Source of the DNA: Bradyrhizobium sp. OK095
GTDB taxonomy: Bacteria > Pseudomonadota > Alphaproteobacteria > Rhizobiales > Xanthobacteraceae
NCBI RefSeq assembly: GCF_900109945.1
Contig: NZ_FOBX01000007.1
Location: 62,001-126,000, forward strand
Direction: 5' to 3'
Length of the DNA stretch: 64,000 bases
Shown here: positions 60,762 through 64,000 of the stretch, piece after piece
Position numbering within the stretch: position 1 is the stretch's first letter
Layout of the letters: the number at the start of each line of letters is the position of its first letter
Made by a program: the position numbers and the translations under genes
The notes under the pieces: model-generated
Database searches by the model: none
What the model saw: the letters and a program-made list of their open reading frames with translations, nothing else
Told to the model about the DNA's origin: nothing

Positions 60762-61739
60762 CTAGATTCCCTCAAACAGAGCCGTCGAAAGATACCGCTC
60801 GGAGAAGGACGGCACGATAGCCAAAATGGTTTTTCCCGCAGCTTCCGGCCGCTTGCCGATCTCAAGCGCGGCCGCGATCGCCGCGCCCGAGGAGATGCCG
60901 CCGGGAATGCCCTCATGCCGCGCCAGCGCGCGCGCGGTCTCGATCGCCGTCGTCGAGTTGATCTTCACGATCTCGTCGATCACCGAGCGGTCGAGGATGT
61001 CAGGGACGAAGCCCGCGCCGATGCCCTGGATCTTGTGCGGCGTGTGCTGGCCGCCCGACAGTACCGGGCTCTCCTCCGGCTCGACTGCGACGACGCGCAA
61101 GGAAGCCTTGCGCGGCTTCAGCACCTGGCCGACGCCGGTGATGGTGCCGCCGGTGCCGACGCCTGCGACGAAGAAGTCGATGTTGCCGCCGGTATCGTTC
61201 CAGATTTCCTCGGCAGTGGTGCGACGATGGATCTCGGGATTGGCGAGGTTCTTGAACTGCTGCGGCATCACCGAGTTCGGCGTCGTCTTCAACAACTCCT
61301 CGGCGGTGGCGATCGCGCCCTTCATGCCTTGCGCCGCCGGCGTCAGCACCAGCTCGGCGCCGAGAAACGCCAGCATCTTGCGCCGCTCGATCGACATGGA
61401 TTCCGGCATCACCAGCTTGAGCCGGTAGCCGCGCGAGGCCGCCACGAAGGCGAGCGCGATGCCGGTATTGCCGGAGGTCGGCTCGATCAGCACGGTATCG
61501 GGCTTGACGATACCGGCCTTCTCCATGGCGATGATCATGGCCGCGCCAATGCGGTCCTTCACGCTCGCGGCCGGATTGAAATATTCAAGTTTTGCCAAAA
61601 TCGTCGCGTTCACGCTGTGCATGGCCGGCAGGCGGCGCAAACGCACGATCGGCGTGTCGCCAAAAGCATCGACGATCGAGTCATAGATCCGACCGCGGCC
61701 GGGTTGGTGCGCTGCACCCGTGGGGGACGATGCGTCCAT
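60762..61739 (-). CDS. cysK: Cysteine synthase A (O-acetylserine sulfhydrylase)
   Basis: A 325-residue PLP enzyme. The Schiff-base lysine lies in NPAASVKDRIGAAMI (K61), and the glycine-rich phosphate site is in EPTSGNTGIALAF. GTGGTITGVGQVLKP (PLP-binding GTGGT) and GIGAGFVPDILDRSVIDEI are also present. It forms cysteine from O-acetylserine and sulfide. The N-terminal ~15 residues are variable. ATG 61739 is accepted. The orphan BrnA gene follows 3 bp later. Confidence 0.93.
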   Translation of the reverse strand: MDASSPTGAAHQPGRGRIYDSIVDAFGDTPIVRLRRLPAMHSVNATILAKLEYFNPAASVKDRIGAAMIIAMEKAGIVKPDTVLIEPTSGNTGIALAFVAASRGYRLKLVMPESMSIERRKMLAFLGAELVLTPAAQGMKGAIATAEELLKTTPNSVMPQQFKNLANPEIHRRTTAEEIWNDTGGNIDFFVAGVGTGGTITGVGQVLKPRKASLRVVAVEPEESPVLSGGQHTPHKIQGIGAGFVPDILDRSVIDEIVKINSTTAIETARALARHEGIPGGISSGAAIAAALEIGKRPEAAGKTILAIVPSFSERYLSTALFEGI

Positions 61740-61961
61740 GATGAACTCCCTGTGACGATGATTTGCGCTTCTATCGCAGCCTTCCCGCAGTTACGGACAG
61801 CTTGCGGCGACACGCAAGCGACAATGCGGCACATGTTAAATACGCTGCATCGCAAAATCGCGTGAGCTTTAATTAGCAGAAAACCAACGCATTTGTGTTG
61901 CGACCTCGTCAACTGATTCTGCTTATGTTAGACTTACGTCTCAAGCAGGGAGGTCACCACG

Positions 61962-62180
61962 ATGTCAGCGATTGCTGAAGTGTTGTCGACCGTCGCGCCG
62001 ACCCGCGATCCGCGTTGTAGCGAGTTGCCCACCTGTCCCGTCTGCGCCGACTCCATGGTCGCCGCCGAAGCTTCTGCGTACGTGTCGGACCACGTGATCA
62101 GCTACCTCTGGACCTGCGACACTTGCGGCTACGGCTTCGTGACCAAGCACGCTGTCAAGCAACGGATTGTCTGCAACTGA
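61962..62180 (+). CDS. Small zinc-ribbon protein
   Basis: A 72-residue protein with TCPVCADSMVAAEAS and WTCDTCGYGF, two CxxC motifs, and a basic tail ending KHAVKQRIVCN. AGGGAGGTCA lies before ATG 61962, supporting the start. Probably a zinc-binding regulator or adaptor; family unknown. Confidence 0.75.
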   Translation: MSAIAEVLSTVAPTRDPRCSELPTCPVCADSMVAAEASAYVSDHVISYLWTCDTCGYGFVTKHAVKQRIVCN

Positions 62181-62193
62181 CGCCTGTCACGCC

Positions 62194-63357
62194 TTAGCGC
62201 GGGGCGATGTCGCCCCTCGCCCAGTCCTCGCGCGTACGCTGATAGAACTCGCCGAACGTTCCGTGTGCGATCGCGTCCCTGATGCCCTGCATCAGGAACT
62301 GGTAATAAGCGATATTGATCTCGGACAGCAGCATCGCCCCCAGCGTCTCGCCCGCCTTGACGAGATGATGCAGATAGGCGCGCGCGTAGTTGCGCGTCGA
62401 CGGCCATGAGCTGTCTTCGTCGAGCGGGCGCGGATCGTCGGCGTGGCGCGCGTTGCGCAAATTGACCTGGCCGAAGCGGGTGAAGGCGACGCCGTGGCGG
62501 CCATTGCGCGTCGGCATCACGCAATCGAACATGTCGATGCCGCGTTTGACGGCTTCGAGGATGTCGTCGGGCGTGCCGACGCCCATCAAATAGCGCGGCC
62601 GCTCTTTCGGCAGCATCGGCGCGGTCTCGTCGATCATCGCCAGCATCACCGCCTGCGGCTCGCCGACGGCAAGGCCGCCGATCGCATAGCCGTGGAAGCC
62701 GATCTCGACGAGCCCCTCGGCGCTGGCATGACGAAGCTGCGGGATGTCGCCGCCCTGCACGATGCCGAACAGCATGTAGCCGTCGGGGGCGCTCTCGAAC
62801 GCGCGTTTGCTGCGCTCGGCCCAGCGCAGCGACAACCGCATCGCGCGCTCGATGTCGTCGCGCTCGGCCGGCAGACGCACGCATTCGTCCATCTGCATCG
62901 CGATATCGGAGCCGAGGAAGCGCTGCACCTCGATCGAGCGCTCCGGCGACAATTCGACCTTGGCGCCATCGATATGCGAGCGGAAGGTGACGGCGTGCTC
63001 TGTGACCTTGCGTAGATCCGACAGCGACATCACCTGGAAGCCACCGGAATCCGTCAACATCGGCCCGTTCCAGCCGGTGAATGTCTGCAAGCCGCCGAGT
63101 GCTGCGATCCGCTCGGCGCCGGGGCGCAGCATCAGATGATAGGTATTGCCGAGCACGATGTCGGCGCCGGCATCGCGCACCTCGCGCCAGTGCATGCCCT
63201 TCATGGCGCCGGCGGTTCCGACCGGCATGAAGGCCGGCGTCCGCACCACGCCATGCGGCGTCGTCAGGCGCCCGGTGCGCGCGGCGCCATCGGTGGCGAG
63301 CAGCTCGAAATGATTGGGAAGATCGGTGTTGGGCAGATCGGTGTCAGGGAGATTCAT
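62194..63357 (-). CDS. tgt: Queuine (preQ1) tRNA-guanine transglycosylase
   Basis: A 387-residue protein with Tgt signatures: RTGRLTTPHGVVRTPAFMPVGT, NTYHLMLRPG, the base-recognition Asp in LTDSGGFQVMSL, GYAIGGLAVGEP and the nucleophile Asp in GIDMFDCVMPTRNGRHG. Tgt swaps guanine for preQ1 at position 34 of GUN-anticodon tRNAs. The C-terminal zinc site of the classic enzyme (CxCxxC...H) is replaced: the equivalent stretch reads SSWPSTRNYARAYLHH. The N-terminus carries a 15-bp tandem repeat (LPDTD, LPNTD, LPN). ATG 63357 is used. Confidence 0.93.
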   Translation of the reverse strand: MNLPDTDLPNTDLPNHFELLATDGAARTGRLTTPHGVVRTPAFMPVGTAGAMKGMHWREVRDAGADIVLGNTYHLMLRPGAERIAALGGLQTFTGWNGPMLTDSGGFQVMSLSDLRKVTEHAVTFRSHIDGAKVELSPERSIEVQRFLGSDIAMQMDECVRLPAERDDIERAMRLSLRWAERSKRAFESAPDGYMLFGIVQGGDIPQLRHASAEGLVEIGFHGYAIGGLAVGEPQAVMLAMIDETAPMLPKERPRYLMGVGTPDDILEAVKRGIDMFDCVMPTRNGRHGVAFTRFGQVNLRNARHADDPRPLDEDSSWPSTRNYARAYLHHLVKAGETLGAMLLSEINIAYYQFLMQGIRDAIAHGTFGEFYQRTREDWARGDIAPR

Positions 63358-63587
63358 GGCGGTGCTTATTGCGTGTCGGCAGAGGCCGATCAACCCGCTC
63401 GCAGCGGTCCTGCGTCAGACTGGGACACATTTGGCGCGGACTTGATGGCTGCCAAGGCTTGTTAAATAAAACGATACAGTGTAGTTTTATGTCGGGGGCT
63501 GGATGAGATGCCGCGGCGCGTTGCCGGCGGCGGTAGATGCGTGATCGCCAGCCACCGACAATGCCCCCCGCTTCATGTTCGACTGAG

Positions 63588-64000
63588 ATGTCCGGCCCCT
63601 CGCATGGCTGGATAAGACAGACAGGCACCCGTCTGACCACATGGCTGGTCCTGACCTGCATCCTTGCACTCGGCGCCTGCACCTCCCTGCCCCGCACGCC
63701 CTACACGGCCGCTGAGGCCAGTACATCGCGCGTGCTCGATATCGACGGCCTCAGGCGCTACGCCGACGATCCGATCACCAAATTCAGCTTCGAGAAGGAC
63801 ACCAGCACCGCCACGAAGTCCTACCTCGCGCTCTCCGGCGGAGGCGCGGACGGCGCCTATGGCGTCGGCGTGCTCAACGGCTGGAGTGCCGCCGGCACCC
63901 GCCCGAGCTTCTCCGTGGTCTCCGGCGTCAGCACCGGCGGCCTGATCGCGCCCTTTGCGTTCCTTGGACGCCAATATGACGACACGCTGAAGGACGTCTA
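63588..64000 (+). CDS. Patatin-like phospholipase lipoprotein, 3' end outside the window
   Basis: The frame starts at ATG 63588 and runs open to the window edge (137 residues). A lipoprotein signal LVLTCILALGAC (lipobox LGAC) predicts outer-membrane anchoring. The patatin fold appears as ALSGGGADGAYGVGVLNGW (oxyanion hole GGGxxGxxG), VVSGVSTGGLIAPF with the nucleophile GxSxG, and FLGRQYDDTLKDVY. The catalytic Asp lies beyond the edge. It likely hydrolyses lipids in the periplasm. Confidence 0.83.
   Translation, partial: MSGPSHGWIRQTGTRLTTWLVLTCILALGACTSLPRTPYTAAEASTSRVLDIDGLRRYADDPITKFSFEKDTSTATKSYLALSGGGADGAYGVGVLNGWSAAGTRPSFSVVSGVSTGGLIAPFAFLGRQYDDTLKDV

Noticed and set aside
1..64000. CRISPR arrays, rRNA operons or complete prophages
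   Set aside because: I saw no regularly spaced repeats, no rRNA signatures and no phage structural or integrase genes.

Overview
The window comes from a high-GC alphaproteobacterial chromosome, almost certainly Bradyrhizobium or a very close relative. The strongest pointer is the cluster ndvC (31909-33567, minus), ndvD (33808-34404) and ndvB (34620-37283). This cluster makes the cyclic beta-(1,3),(1,6)-glucans typical of Bradyrhizobium. Two further pointers are a long Bradyrhizobium-type interspersed repeat at about 45505-46150 and the sdhE-mfd / recG arrangement. Gene density is ordinary for a chromosomal core region. I see no rRNA, CRISPR array, complete insertion sequence or recognisable integrase. 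There is one tRNA, tRNA-Lys(TTT).

Layout. Positions 1-6.4 kb hold the end of a membrane protein, an AEC transporter, hspQ, an IalB-like secreted protein, a YejA-like binding protein and a degenerate adenylate-forming protein. Positions 6.4-9.8 kb hold a degenerate GGDEF-type gene whose 3' end occurs twice around a foreign two-gene insert. Positions 9.8-15.5 kb hold a fatty-acid desaturase, a cold-shock protein, mfd and sdhE. Positions 15.6-19.4 kb hold recG, whose 3' end is also present twice around a foreign one-gene insert. Positions 19.4-25.3 kb hold panE, a MmyB-type regulator, an NTF2-like protein, a P-loop protein, a frameshifted serine-hydrolase gene, an NADP-type dehydrogenase and a DUF502 protein. 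Positions 25.4-29.3 kb hold the amino-sugar genes glmS and glmU. Envelope proteins and the ndv cluster follow to 37.3 kb. Positions 37.6-45.3 kb hold tRNA-Lys, hicAB, many very small exported or zinc-ribbon proteins, a Nudix protein, an AI-2E-type exporter and a beta-barrel protein. Positions 45.4-46.2 kb are repeat and IS debris. From 46.2 kb come acetoacetyl-CoA synthetase, more small proteins, a formyltransferase-like protein, a RidA-family protein, a DMT exporter and a caspase/peptidoglycan-binding protein. At 54.9-60.5 kb a LysR regulator faces an oxidase and amino-acid ABC transporter operon. The window ends with cysK plus an orphan BrnA-type antitoxin, tgt and a patatin-like lipoprotein that runs off the edge.

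The most interesting observation is two small integrated segments with the same architecture. Segment 1 is 7333-9489 (2157 bp) and segment 2 is 17465-19084 (1620 bp). Each lies in the 3' part of a chromosomal protein gene. Each supplies an alternative 3' coding end (346 and 308 bp), so the host gene stays full length, and each carries unrelated AT-richer cargo of unknown function. The displaced native 3' end is left on the far side. The tails differ by 5 and 15 bases. All 5 are silent in the first case, and in the second only three conservative residues change. In both cases the new tail ends in TGA and the displaced one in TAG. The design resembles prophage e14 in E. coli icd/icdC, but at 1.6-2.2 kb and without any integrase. 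I infer either a non-autonomous integrating element family or homology-assisted gene capture. The accessory membrane gene at the left edge sits at the 3' end of the AEC gene and could be a third case.
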